A DNA stretch of 64,000 nucleotides from CAXRDE01 sp964229355 (lineage in GTDB: Bacteria > Cyanobacteriota > Sericytochromatia > UBA7694). The position numbers and the translations under genes are program-made. Position 1 is the first letter of the stretch; every line of letters begins with the position of its first letter. Location of the stretch: assembly GCA_964229355.1 (NCBI GenBank), contig CAXRDE010000002.1, forward strand, positions 1 through 64,000. The letters run 5' to 3'. This document shows, in pieces, positions 50,161-59,145 of the stretch. The notes under the pieces were generated by a model. That model was not told the DNA's origin and ran no database searches. It saw nothing but the letters and a program-made list of their open reading frames with translations.

Positions 50161-51768
50161 ATGTCTAACTCACCGTCCTCTCAGCCCCGTAAAAATAAAC
50201 GTCGTCCCCTTGCTCCCACGAGTCGAATGATTAAACAATTGCGTAAAGCCAGTGGTTACACCCAGGAAGAAATTCGTTCTGTACTCGGCTTTCGCGCTGC
50301 CAGTGCGGTTTCTCGTTTAGAAAGTGGTGACTTTAAACCCGATATTCACCGTTTAGATAAGTTTTTAAATCTTTTAAAGCCCAATGAAGAACAAAAGCAA
50401 GAAATACTTAAGTTTTTTGGTTACAAAACCGAAGACCTGAAAGATACAGAAATTAATATCCGTGTAGTGCGTCACCATGAAGAACAGCATCCCTTTTTGG
50501 TGCCGTTTCAAAATTTGTTTTATTTGTTTGTGTATCAGAAAGACTATGTGAATGTACTGGAACAATGTCGTCAGTATCAGCAGAAAATGCCAGATATGCC
50601 TGCGGTGTTGCTGCCCGTAGAGCCTGAATTACAACTCTTGACCAATGAGTTACTCGACAGCCGACGCCTTATGGCCCAGGGTGGTCTTGAAAAACGTCTG
50701 TTGGATTATGAAGAGGCAGGCCGTCGGGCAAAATCAGCGCTGACTATCTTTGAGCTGCTTATTAAACGCAGTCAGGGACAAATTTCAGTGGAGCCTGCTC
50801 TGGCGCTGCTTTTACAACTTAAGCTTCATGCCCAACTGTGCTTGCACAGCAGCTTGTTTAAACAATTAAATGTATGCTATCGCGAAACCGACAAACAAGC
50901 GTCAGCACAACAGCTGTCTCACCAGCTTCGTCATGAGGTCATGCCGGAAGTAAGAGAGACCCTACAGGCTTTGAAAAAAGTGCTGCACGACGAAGAACTA
51001 CATGAGCTGTACCGTATGTATTTGTTTATAGAGCGCGAGTATTTGCATCTGCTCATGCGCTTTACAGATACCCAGGAACAGGGATTATTTGCGCAGTTTG
51101 ATGATGTGACTTTACTTGCTTTAAATATTAAAAAGTCAACCAAAGCGAAGACAACCAGAGCTCAGCATCTGCTAATGGATTTATACCCCAAAGTCTATGG
51201 CTCTACTTCTCAGATGGCACCGCTTTGGAAAAATGTAAGTGAGCATTATGACCGTGTTTTGCGAGAACATCAGCGTTTGCCCAATTGGGATGGAGAGTCT
51301 CCAGAAGTGATGCGTGCGATTTTAAAAACTTTTTTAGGCTACTCCCATGCTTTAGCTCGTCAACAGCACCACGACAAAGCAGAGCTTTTTTTAGATACAC
51401 TCTACTTACGTTTAAACGTAAAAGAAAGCCATTACCACTGGCACTCGAATTATGCGGTCGTACAAGCGTACCGTTATATTGATCTTTGTCGCTTAGAAGC
51501 GCCTAAAGCAAAACAAAAAGTGGAACTTGAGGCTATTTTAATGCGTTTTGCAGAACACTTGAGTCAGGCCATTGGCTATGTACACCGCGGTGCTTTAGAT
51601 CTTGAAATAGAAATTACCCGTGATGATATTTTGCGCTATACTTATTTACAAGAACCAGCCTTTTGTTTGCTTTGGGCTCATTGTGCATTGTATAATGTGC
51701 AACCAGAGTCAGAAAGCTTTAAGCAACTGATTAAAGATCGAGAAGAATGGCTTGCAAAACAGCAATAA
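50161..51768 (+). CDS. XRE-family helix-turn-helix protein with large helical C-terminal region
   Basis: 535 residues, soluble. A basic N-terminal tail (RKNKRRP) precedes a Cro/CI-type helix-turn-helix (about 22-82): MIKQLRKASGYTQEEIRSVLGF, AVSRLESGDFKPDIHRLDKF. The remaining 450 residues are alpha-helical and Leu/Gln-rich, resembling the TPR-type ligand or peptide-sensing region of RRNPP-like regulators, although I see no clear TPR consensus. It is divergent from the nine-gene lipoprotein operon and directly upstream of two more lipoprotein genes, the usual position of a local regulator. DNA binding is well supported; the target and signal are inference. Confidence 0.8.
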   Translation: MSNSPSSQPRKNKRRPLAPTSRMIKQLRKASGYTQEEIRSVLGFRAASAVSRLESGDFKPDIHRLDKFLNLLKPNEEQKQEILKFFGYKTEDLKDTEINIRVVRHHEEQHPFLVPFQNLFYLFVYQKDYVNVLEQCRQYQQKMPDMPAVLLPVEPELQLLTNELLDSRRLMAQGGLEKRLLDYEEAGRRAKSALTIFELLIKRSQGQISVEPALALLLQLKLHAQLCLHSSLFKQLNVCYRETDKQASAQQLSHQLRHEVMPEVRETLQALKKVLHDEELHELYRMYLFIEREYLHLLMRFTDTQEQGLFAQFDDVTLLALNIKKSTKAKTTRAQHLLMDLYPKVYGSTSQMAPLWKNVSEHYDRVLREHQRLPNWDGESPEVMRAILKTFLGYSHALARQQHHDKAELFLDTLYLRLNVKESHYHWHSNYAVVQAYRYIDLCRLEAPKAKQKVELEAILMRFAEHLSQAIGYVHRGALDLEIEITRDDILRYTYLQEPAFCLLWAHCALYNVQPESESFKQLIKDREEWLAKQQ

Positions 51769-51782
51769 AAAGGGGCTTTCTT

Positions 51783-52475
51783 GTGTTTATTACAGCTTTA
51801 AGGTGGGGACTTTGCCTATCCCTTTTTTTATCGGTAATGGGGTGTCGTTCAGAGGTGCCCCAAATTTCGGCACAAGCGCCGCAAAATTCACTGCTGACCT
51901 CTAACCTGTCTCGTGAACCCGTAGAAAAAATAAAGTCCGTTGAAAACATTAACCCCATGGAACAAGGGGGCCAGGTAAATCCTCTGGAAAAAGAAGGGCA
52001 AATTGCACGCTTTTTGCTCAGGGTTAAACCAGCAGAGCTTGAAACACCGTTTGAGGGGAACTTAAGTGTTAATGCAGAGGGCTATTTAGAGGTGCCTGAG
52101 GCAAGCTTCAAAGTCCTGGGCGGACAAGGTGAGCAACGGATAACCGGACAGGTGAAAGCAAATGCCCTGGAATTGCCCGTTCAGGAATTAGGTAAAGGTC
52201 CTTACCGTCTTGAAATTACCCTTTCTGATGAGGCTTTATTAACCGCTGAACTTGAAGACGTCTTACCTGAAGAAACACGGGTGTTGACTGCAAGACACGT
52301 TCAAATTGTCCCTGTCAACCAAAGTTGTGAAGGTGGGGGATGCTCTCAAGTGAGTGGTAATACGACGATTCGTACGGGTTCAGTGCAAGATGCCTGTGTG
52401 GGAGTCGTGGTGAACTGCTCCCTTCATGCCGCAGAGCCAAAAAAGTCTCCAGAGCCCGCTTCAGATGATCTCTAA
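51783..52475 (+). CDS. Lipoprotein with C-terminal CVGVVVNC motif
   Basis: About 230 residues. GTG 51783 is preferred because AAAGGGG lies eight bases upstream and it yields a compact signal peptide ending SVMGC. An in-frame ATG at 51747 inside the regulator gene is the alternative. The middle is a beta-rich region (GQIARFLLRVKPAELE, LPEETRVLTARHVQIVPV). Near the C-terminus are CEGGGC and CVGVVVNC, the latter repeated in the next protein. No family recognised. Overlaps the next gene by 11 bases and follows the regulator by 14 bases, so the three form an operon. Confidence 0.72.
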   Translation: MFITALRWGLCLSLFLSVMGCRSEVPQISAQAPQNSLLTSNLSREPVEKIKSVENINPMEQGGQVNPLEKEGQIARFLLRVKPAELETPFEGNLSVNAEGYLEVPEASFKVLGGQGEQRITGQVKANALELPVQELGKGPYRLEITLSDEALLTAELEDVLPEETRVLTARHVQIVPVNQSCEGGGCSQVSGNTTIRTGSVQDACVGVVVNCSLHAAEPKKSPEPASDDL

Positions 52476-54069
52476 ATTAGCATTCCCATGGAGCATTCTG
52501 GCAGGCTCTCTGTTGTGCTGTGCTTGTGACCCCGCCTTGCTTGCGCCGCAAAGGGCTGTGACTAAAGTTTCTTCTGAACCTGCTGCGGAGCCAGCCCAAA
52601 ATGCGCTGATTCCTGAAAAAACACTTCAGCCATCAGTAGGGGCTTTATTGCCGCCTTTGCATTCACTTCATGATGAGGGTGTTGGAGAGCCAAGTCCCAG
52701 CCCCTCTCCAACACCGGCTACTGTTTATGCCGGGGGCGATATTCGTCTTGAGGTGGGTGATGTGGGGCCAAGTTCGTGTGTGGGGGTCGTGGTGAACTGT
52801 ACGTTTCCCGAGCCGGTAGCCCCCACAAATGTGCCCGAAGAGGAAAATGCGCCAGGTTCTGCGTCTGAAACGATAACAGAGGCCTCGGAGTCGCAGACGC
52901 CCCAACCGACGCCAACCCCTACCGCAAGCCCGACGCCAAAGCCCACTCCCATTCCTTCCTTAATACCTGCAGATATTAATCCTCTAGGTCCTGTGGTGGT
53001 CACCGCCTTTTCTTCTGCAAACCGAGCGTTTAAAATGATACGTGAGGAAGCCTATGTGGGGGTTTTAACCACCAATAATGCAGGACGTCTGGTGTTTTAT
53101 CGCAGTCAGGACTCTGGTCAAAATTTTTCGAGTGTTGAGTTTCAGCACAAGCCCTCCGCTTCTTCAGGAAGTTTTCAAATTGGCAAGGATCCTGCCGGTG
53201 CCTGGTTAATGGTATGGGAGGCCGATGACCAAATCTACATTCAACGCAGTACGGATCACGGAGAGAGCTGGGGGGTGCCTATTCTTGTGATTCCAGAGTC
53301 TGAAGCCTATAACGGCGCTTCAGAACCCAGACTGTTTACGCAAAACAATCGCACATGGATGACCTTTTCAGTGGCACGTCGAGAGTGGCCTGCCCGAGAA
53401 ATTTTTCTTGTGCATTTTGACAAAAGCTATAATTTCTCAACCCCTCGCCAGGTGACTTCTGATGCGATTCAAAACGAGGGCGTGCAAATGGCTATGTTTA
53501 AAAATAAACTCTATATGGCCTGGTATGAGCATGGGGGGCAAGAAATTTGGATGGCTGAAAGTACAGACAATGGGGACAGCTTTGGGGTGCCTTACAAAGT
53601 GGTGGAGCGAGATTACCATATTTCACGCTTTACCTTAGGCAACAGCTCCAACCATATTTTTGTAGCTTATGCAACCTGGACGCCTTACGATGAAGGCAGG
53701 TACTCTTATGATATTCGCTTGAGTCGTTCCTCAGATGGGGAGAATTTTGAAGACGCTGTTGTGGCCCATGAGACTTATTCAGAGGACTTTCCGGTCTTGG
53801 TTTGGAGCCCAACGGGAGCCTTGTATTTATTCTGGAGTGCGCAGCAAAGCAGTTTAGGCAATGCTTTGGTGTACGCAACGAGTACGGACCAGGGACAGAA
53901 TTTCTCTACACCGCAGGTGCTGATTTCGCCTGGTGGGGCGGGAGGGTTTGGTTCTTTAAGCGCTCTAACCTTCGACCCTCAGTATCCCGGATCGGTATAT
54001 CTTGGATCCAGTTTTTTTAACGAATCCAATAGCGTCAATGAACTTCAGTTTTTCCGCAAAATCTTTTAA
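52465..54069 (+). CDS. Lipoprotein with sialidase-like (Asp-box) beta-propeller
   Basis: 534 residues from ATG 52465, which overlaps the upstream stop. Lipobox CCAC. A Pro/Thr/Ser-rich N-terminal part contains CVGVVVNC, the same eight residues as in the preceding protein. From about 190 on, a six-bladed sialidase-type propeller is suggested by four full Asp boxes, SQDSGQNF, STDHGESW, STDNGDSF and STDQGQNF, plus a degenerate SSDGENF. The arginine triad and nucleophilic Tyr/Glu pair of true sialidases could not be identified, so it may be a binding propeller and not a glycosidase. Tail-to-tail overlap of four bases with the next gene. Confidence 0.8.
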   Translation: MISKLAFPWSILAGSLLCCACDPALLAPQRAVTKVSSEPAAEPAQNALIPEKTLQPSVGALLPPLHSLHDEGVGEPSPSPSPTPATVYAGGDIRLEVGDVGPSSCVGVVVNCTFPEPVAPTNVPEEENAPGSASETITEASESQTPQPTPTPTASPTPKPTPIPSLIPADINPLGPVVVTAFSSANRAFKMIREEAYVGVLTTNNAGRLVFYRSQDSGQNFSSVEFQHKPSASSGSFQIGKDPAGAWLMVWEADDQIYIQRSTDHGESWGVPILVIPESEAYNGASEPRLFTQNNRTWMTFSVARREWPAREIFLVHFDKSYNFSTPRQVTSDAIQNEGVQMAMFKNKLYMAWYEHGGQEIWMAESTDNGDSFGVPYKVVERDYHISRFTLGNSSNHIFVAYATWTPYDEGRYSYDIRLSRSSDGENFEDAVVAHETYSEDFPVLVWSPTGALYLFWSAQQSSLGNALVYATSTDQGQNFSTPQVLISPGGAGGFGSLSALTFDPQYPGSVYLGSSFFNESNSVNELQFFRKIF

Positions 54070-54473
54070 TTCCCACGGATTTGCCCCTCTAAGCGGATGG
54101 GACTAGGCGTCGCGCTTGCACCATTACCTCCTCCAACTCCGCCGCCGCCCGATGCGATCGTCTCACTTTCGGAGGCGTTAGCAGAAGGGGTTGTTGATGG
54201 GCTTGGGGTGGGAGTTGGTGCAGTCACCACGATTAATGCCAGAGGCGTTGGGGATGGGGAAATGGGACGGGGTTCTGAAGGCGATAGCGTAAATGGAGAA
54301 GGACTCTGGGATACGGGAAGCTGAGTTGGAGCGGTTTGTTCTGGAGAAGGGTCTGACGGTATAGAGATGCCAGGGCTCGCACTGGCTGCAACCGTTTTGG
54401 GGTATTGAATGGATACATTACTGCACCCACTGGTCCAAAAGAGAGTAAGTATACAGAGTAAAGCTGGTTTCAT
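54066..54473 (-). CDS. Small Pro/Ser/Thr-rich lipoprotein
   Basis: 135 residues from ATG 54473, overlapping the upstream TGA by one base. Signal peptide with lipobox TSGC, then SNVSI. The mature part is almost entirely low-complexity Pro/Ser/Thr (PSPSEPRPISPSPTP, PTPTPSPSTTPS) followed by GGGGVGGGNG and a short tail IRLEGQIRGN. Looks like a flexible spacer or wall-spanning linker. Last gene of a three-gene minus-strand lipoprotein operon. Confidence 0.65.
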   Translation of the reverse strand: MKPALLCILTLFWTSGCSNVSIQYPKTVAASASPGISIPSDPSPEQTAPTQLPVSQSPSPFTLSPSEPRPISPSPTPLALIVVTAPTPTPSPSTTPSANASESETIASGGGGVGGGNGASATPSPIRLEGQIRGN

Positions 54474-56533
54474 CAAAAATCCCACCCCATCGTTTGCGTA
54501 TAAACAGTGCTAAAAAAGCCCCTCTCCCAGGCCATGGTGAATGTATCTGCAGCCGCTGCCAGTGCGATATATTGATCGGATGTTCCTGAAACACGCACAT
54601 TGACAGGAGTTTCAGTACCTATAAAGTTACCCGTGGCACTAAAGCGCTGTAAAAACAGATCCGGTGCGGTGCTGTAATCATGCCCCCAGCTTTGCCAGGC
54701 AATGACAAAACGGCCATTTTGATCCATGGTTATTGCAGGTGCATCTTGTTGACTTTGAATAAAACGATTTACCCTGAACTCGTCATCTAAGGGCGTTCCA
54801 TTGTCCTGAAAACGTCGTGCATAAATGCCTGTTCCTGTTCCCCCTGGGCGTGTATCAAAGCCCGCTTCGTCCTGCATGCCACTTTGCCAACTGACCACTA
54901 GCTCTCCTGTATTACTCAGGGCCACAGCTGGAGCTTTTTGATCAAAAGGAAGGGTTTGATTCACCAATACTTCTGAGCTTAAAGCCTGTCCTGATGCGTT
55001 AAAGGTACGGATGTACACATTTGCCAGGGTTTGACTATCAAAAGCAGCCCAGGTGAAAGCAAAGTCGCCCTGGGCATTCATGGCAAGATCGCTCTCGGCG
55101 AAATGGTCAAGGGCTTGTGTGGGGTTAACCACGGTATCATTTTCCATGGGTTCTTTAGCTGTATTAAAACGTCGGAACATAAGGGATCGGGGGGATACAA
55201 AACTATTCCAGGCTACAACCGTGTTTCCTGCTTGATCAAGCGCGACTTTGGGCGATTTTTGATCATTTTGTACATCACTGTTTATGCGGAATGCTTCACC
55301 TTCAGGCTCTCCCTCAGCTGTGTACCAACGGCCATAAATATCTAAGCCATTGCCTGAGGGATCGGGGCCATTGTCTTGCCACACAATGATAAACCGTCCA
55401 CTGTCATGCACGGCTATATCAGGGGTGTTGGCTTGCCCCGTGTTTTGATCATCGACGCGAAAGGGAATGTCCAATGGCACTCCCAAAGCGTTATAACGAC
55501 GCGCGTAAATCCCTAAGCTTTGACCGCTATAGTTTGTGCTGACCCAGGTCATAATGAAATTGCCTTTTGCATCGGTGTCTATCCTGGGAAGCTTTTGTTG
55601 AACGTTGGGATCTTCACTGACCCGCTGCTCAAAGGTACAGATGCTTGTAGATGGTGTTTTACACGTTTGACCGTTAATCCAGGTGGCCTGATCAAGTCGC
55701 GCTCCTGTTAATTGGACGTTATCCAGGGTGGCGTTCATCAATTGACTTGAACTCAGGTTGGCATACTGCAGGTTTGCACCTGTCAGTTGACTGAGATTTA
55801 GGTTTGAACCTGAAAGATCAGCGCCTTCAAGCTCACAGTAAGGACAGTATAAGGTTTCCTGGAGTATCTGTGGTGTGGGGGGCACCGTTGCTGTGTATTG
55901 ACTGGGATCTGTCGGCGATAAATGCGCGATAGGATCCAGGTGAGAGAATAAGGCGTTTGTGACGGCGGTTGTTGTGTTCACAAAGCTTATTTGTTCAGGC
56001 GCATTGACTTCGGTTAGAGGGACCGTATATGTGATCGGAGCTGATGTACTTAAGCTTTGAGTAAAGTTTTCTGCAGACAGGTTATTCCATTGAAGAAGCA
56101 GGCTTAAGGCTGTGCTTTCAGGGGTTAACTGTACATTAGGGCCACTCAAACTTTGCCAGCCATTGCTGAGTGGCTTGACCCAGCTTTGCAAGCTTTGACG
56201 TTGGCGTTGATTTTGACTGTTTTGGCGTCGGCTGGCTTCCAGAATAAACCAGGTGTTGACATCATCAAAGTCTGCAGGCAATGTTAGCGTGAATTGTCCC
56301 GCTTCATCGGTGTTTCCCGTAGCCAGGGTTTGCCGTGCTTTGGTGGGGTGCTCCGAAGGATAAATAAGACTGACCGTGGATAGGTAAGGTGTTTGTGATG
56401 ATGCCTGTGCTTTGAAGGTTAAAGGAAAGCTCACCTGGCCTTTGAGAATGAGGGGCTGCTTTACAACCTGTTGGAGCGACGGGGGCTGACAGGCAAATAG
56501 CAAACCAAGGGTTAGTAGGTGAATCGGTTTCAT
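54473..56533 (-). CDS. Lipoprotein with shared N-terminal module, pentapeptide repeats and putative beta-propeller
   Basis: 686 residues; lipobox LFAC (C15). Residues about 27-225 are the module shared with the 33680 and 56537 products (LKGQVSFPL, TVSLIYPSEHPTKARQTLATG, FILEASRR). CPYC leads into pentapeptide repeats (about 237-285: LEGADLSGSNLNLSQLTGAN, LQYANLSSSQLMNATLDN), which form a right-handed beta-helix. Then six or seven repeats of about 55-60 residues with the pattern P-x-IAxDxxGxFVIxWQS and IYARRFxxxGxPL suggest a propeller. No catalytic motif visible. Four bases after the paralogous upstream gene. Confidence 0.8.
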   Translation of the reverse strand: MKPIHLLTLGLLFACQPPSLQQVVKQPLILKGQVSFPLTFKAQASSQTPYLSTVSLIYPSEHPTKARQTLATGNTDEAGQFTLTLPADFDDVNTWFILEASRRQNSQNQRQRQSLQSWVKPLSNGWQSLSGPNVQLTPESTALSLLLQWNNLSAENFTQSLSTSAPITYTVPLTEVNAPEQISFVNTTTAVTNALFSHLDPIAHLSPTDPSQYTATVPPTPQILQETLYCPYCELEGADLSGSNLNLSQLTGANLQYANLSSSQLMNATLDNVQLTGARLDQATWINGQTCKTPSTSICTFEQRVSEDPNVQQKLPRIDTDAKGNFIMTWVSTNYSGQSLGIYARRYNALGVPLDIPFRVDDQNTGQANTPDIAVHDSGRFIIVWQDNGPDPSGNGLDIYGRWYTAEGEPEGEAFRINSDVQNDQKSPKVALDQAGNTVVAWNSFVSPRSLMFRRFNTAKEPMENDTVVNPTQALDHFAESDLAMNAQGDFAFTWAAFDSQTLANVYIRTFNASGQALSSEVLVNQTLPFDQKAPAVALSNTGELVVSWQSGMQDEAGFDTRPGGTGTGIYARRFQDNGTPLDDEFRVNRFIQSQQDAPAITMDQNGRFVIAWQSWGHDYSTAPDLFLQRFSATGNFIGTETPVNVRVSGTSDQYIALAAAADTFTMAWERGFFSTVYTQTMGWDF

Positions 56534-56536
56534 ACG

Positions 56537-59050
56537 TTAAAACTCCATGTGTTTTGCAGCAACGCCAAAAAAGTTGCCGTCGGGGCCGTTGCTGGTCCAA
56601 ACCGTGCCAAACCGTCGTGAGGCAGAGAGTGCGATCGCCGGATACCATTGGATGGACTGTTTATAGGTGTTAATTTGAAATTCGTCTCCCCATTTTTCAC
56701 CGTATTGGTTATAGCGTTGGCCATAGATTGAAAAATAGCTACCGTCCTGATAACTGCTTTGCCAGCTAATGACGGCATAGCCTTCTGGGGAGATCGCTAC
56801 ACTAGGGTAACTTTGCTCGTTGGTGGTAAAGGTGTTGACCTGGCTTTCACTGCTATCTACTTCAGAAATCGTTACCGTATTTTGAATACCGAAACGTCGC
56901 TTATAAACGCCGTAATTATTTCCGTCCTGAAAGCGGCTTTGCCAGGCGACCGTAAATGTGCCGTTGTCTTTCATGCCGATGCTGGGCCTGTTTTGCAGAG
57001 AGCCCGTATAGGTATTTACCTGTTGAACTGCGGAGGCTTTATTGTCTGAAAAGCGAAATGCTCGCGCAAAAACCCCGTCAAAGCTACCGTCTAGCGCATC
57101 ACTATCGGTAAACACCACCACGCAATAAAGGCTAAAACAGGCCGTGTCAGACTGGCTTTGATTACCGGAAGTGTGGGTGTTGACCAGAGTATCACTCTCT
57201 GTTTTGGCGCTGCCGTCTGCATTAAACCGTCGTTGATAAACCCCATAGCCTGAGCCGTCCTGTCCTGAGTAGTCACTCCAGCTCACCATAAAATCGCCGT
57301 TGCTCTGATGTATGGCGACACTTGGTTGAAGCTGTCGTCCACTACTGTTAGCATTCACCGGAATTTCAGTGCTTAACGCGTTGCCCGTTGCGTCAAAAAC
57401 CTTAGCGAAAATACCTTCTCTGTCGTTGTCACTACCTGTCCAGACTATGACAAAACGTCCTTCAGGGGTCATGGCAATATCTGCGGTAGCACCTGAGTCT
57501 GCATTGTTTCCACTAATGTCTATCGGCGCACCTATGGGTAGACCATGGGAGCTATAGCGCTGGGCCATAATAAAAGGGGCGCTGGCATTGTTCCAAACGA
57601 CGACGCTGCTTCCGTCCTGGGCCATGGCAATTCTGGGGTACTGTTGATCGCCCTCGGTGTCTGTATTGACCACAAACTCGTATTGACAAACGCTGCGAGA
57701 ACCGTCTTCACAGCTTTTTCCGTTGGGCCATGTGACCTGGGACAGCAGCGCGCCATTGAAGGTGGTGTTACCCGTGAATTGGGCGCCTGCAAAATTACTG
57801 CCGGTGAGTTCGCTTGACAAAAATTGAACATCGTGGAGTAAAGTGTTTTGAAATTGACTGTTCTGTAACTTTGCGCTTGAAAAATCAGTATTTTGAATGC
57901 TCATGCCGTTAAATTGGCTATTCTGCATTTGGCCAAAATGGAAGCGGCTCTGATCGATATTACTATTGCTCCAGTCAAGCTCACTTAACTGGGCACCTGT
58001 AAAGTTGCTGTGGCTCAAGGTGCTACCGTTTAACTGGGCCTGACGCAAATCAGCATTTTGAAATGTTGATGACGTGGCTTGAACATCAGATAAATTGGCT
58101 GCTTGTAGATTTGCATTGTTAAAATTGGCCTCTTGTAGGTTTGCCTGAGCAAAAGACGTCTGATTGAGATTGCTGTACTGAAATTGCGCTTGAAAAGCTT
58201 GAATTTGCTCAAAGACTCCTTCACTGAGATTGCTGCTTATAAATAGAGCTTTCTCAAACTGGGAACCAGAAACGTCTTTTTGACTGAGATTTTGTTCTGA
58301 TAAATTCTCAGCATTGAAAGAGCAGTTAACACAACCACTCTGGTTAAGCAGCCATTGCAAACGATGATTGACCCGCGGTTCGGCGCGAAAAAAGCCTTGA
58401 TGGAATGCCATTGCACCAACAGGATCTTTATTTGCATGAATCAGTGCTGTGATCTGTTCGGTAAGCTTAGCTAAGGTGGCTTGGGTATGAGAGCCGAGGT
58501 CTTTTTGTATAACACTGCTTTCTTCATCAATAACCTCGATGGTATCAAAGCTATCTTCAAGGGAGACATTATTGTCGAGTAAGCAGACTTCTGCGATGGC
58601 TGTCGTTTGGGGATTAATCAGGGTTGTGGGGTAACTGATGCTTTTCCAGGCGTTGTCTTGCCATTTTACCAGTGTTCTCATAGAGAGCGCTTCTACGCCT
58701 GTGGCAGTTAGCCGGCGAGTGGCTTCAAGAATAAAAACAGCTTCAGAGGCTAGCGTTTGGTTTGCAGGGATTTCAAATACAAAAAAACCTTCGGCGTTAG
58801 AAGCTGTGCTTAAAAACAGACTTTCTTCTTTTTCATGGCCCGGAGGATAAAGTAAGGAGACGGTGGCAAATGGTGTTATGTCTTTGGCCTCAGCCTGAAT
58901 TTTCCAGTGGGAGGGAAAGCGCACCTGACCCTGGAGAGAGCTTTGCGTTTTTATTTCTGCGCTGAGGAATTGAGTGTCTGACTGACACCCTCCCAGAATA
59001 AGCCCGAAAGAAAGTAATAAACAGTAAAAAAAAGTTTTTTGAACATGCAT
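56537..59050 (-). CDS. Lipoprotein with shared N-terminal module, long pentapeptide-repeat helix and putative beta-propeller
   Basis: 837 residues from ATG 59050 (MHVQKTFFYC...); lipobox LGGC. The shared module fills about 30-235 (LQGQVRFPSHWKIQ, ATVSLLYPPGHEKEES, FILEATRR, MRTLVKWQDNAW). After CVNC come about 35 pentapeptide units (about 240-420: NLSEQNLSQKDVSGSQFEKA, NFNNANLQAANLSDVQ). A propeller of about seven units follows (YPRIAMAQDGSSVVVW, PEGRFVIVWTGSDNDREGIF, AVISWQSSYQDGSYFSIYGQ). Same architecture as the next gene but with a longer helix. Heads the three-gene minus-strand operon. Likely surface-exposed and binding; function unknown. Confidence 0.8.
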   Translation of the reverse strand: MHVQKTFFYCLLLSFGLILGGCQSDTQFLSAEIKTQSSLQGQVRFPSHWKIQAEAKDITPFATVSLLYPPGHEKEESLFLSTASNAEGFFVFEIPANQTLASEAVFILEATRRLTATGVEALSMRTLVKWQDNAWKSISYPTTLINPQTTAIAEVCLLDNNVSLEDSFDTIEVIDEESSVIQKDLGSHTQATLAKLTEQITALIHANKDPVGAMAFHQGFFRAEPRVNHRLQWLLNQSGCVNCSFNAENLSEQNLSQKDVSGSQFEKALFISSNLSEGVFEQIQAFQAQFQYSNLNQTSFAQANLQEANFNNANLQAANLSDVQATSSTFQNADLRQAQLNGSTLSHSNFTGAQLSELDWSNSNIDQSRFHFGQMQNSQFNGMSIQNTDFSSAKLQNSQFQNTLLHDVQFLSSELTGSNFAGAQFTGNTTFNGALLSQVTWPNGKSCEDGSRSVCQYEFVVNTDTEGDQQYPRIAMAQDGSSVVVWNNASAPFIMAQRYSSHGLPIGAPIDISGNNADSGATADIAMTPEGRFVIVWTGSDNDREGIFAKVFDATGNALSTEIPVNANSSGRQLQPSVAIHQSNGDFMVSWSDYSGQDGSGYGVYQRRFNADGSAKTESDTLVNTHTSGNQSQSDTACFSLYCVVVFTDSDALDGSFDGVFARAFRFSDNKASAVQQVNTYTGSLQNRPSIGMKDNGTFTVAWQSRFQDGNNYGVYKRRFGIQNTVTISEVDSSESQVNTFTTNEQSYPSVAISPEGYAVISWQSSYQDGSYFSIYGQRYNQYGEKWGDEFQINTYKQSIQWYPAIALSASRRFGTVWTSNGPDGNFFGVAAKHMEF

Positions 59051-59145
59051 AAAAGTAAACCACAACAAAAAATAACGCTTAATGACTTCTTCATCATAAC
59101 GTTAAAACTTTTAATGTGCTACATTAATTTAAAAAAATTCAATAT

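Noticed and set aside
54097..54324. Plus-strand 75-codon open frame rich in Val and Gly
   Set aside because: It is the antisense of the Pro/Ser/Thr-rich lipoprotein, whose repetitive codons create open frames on both strands.
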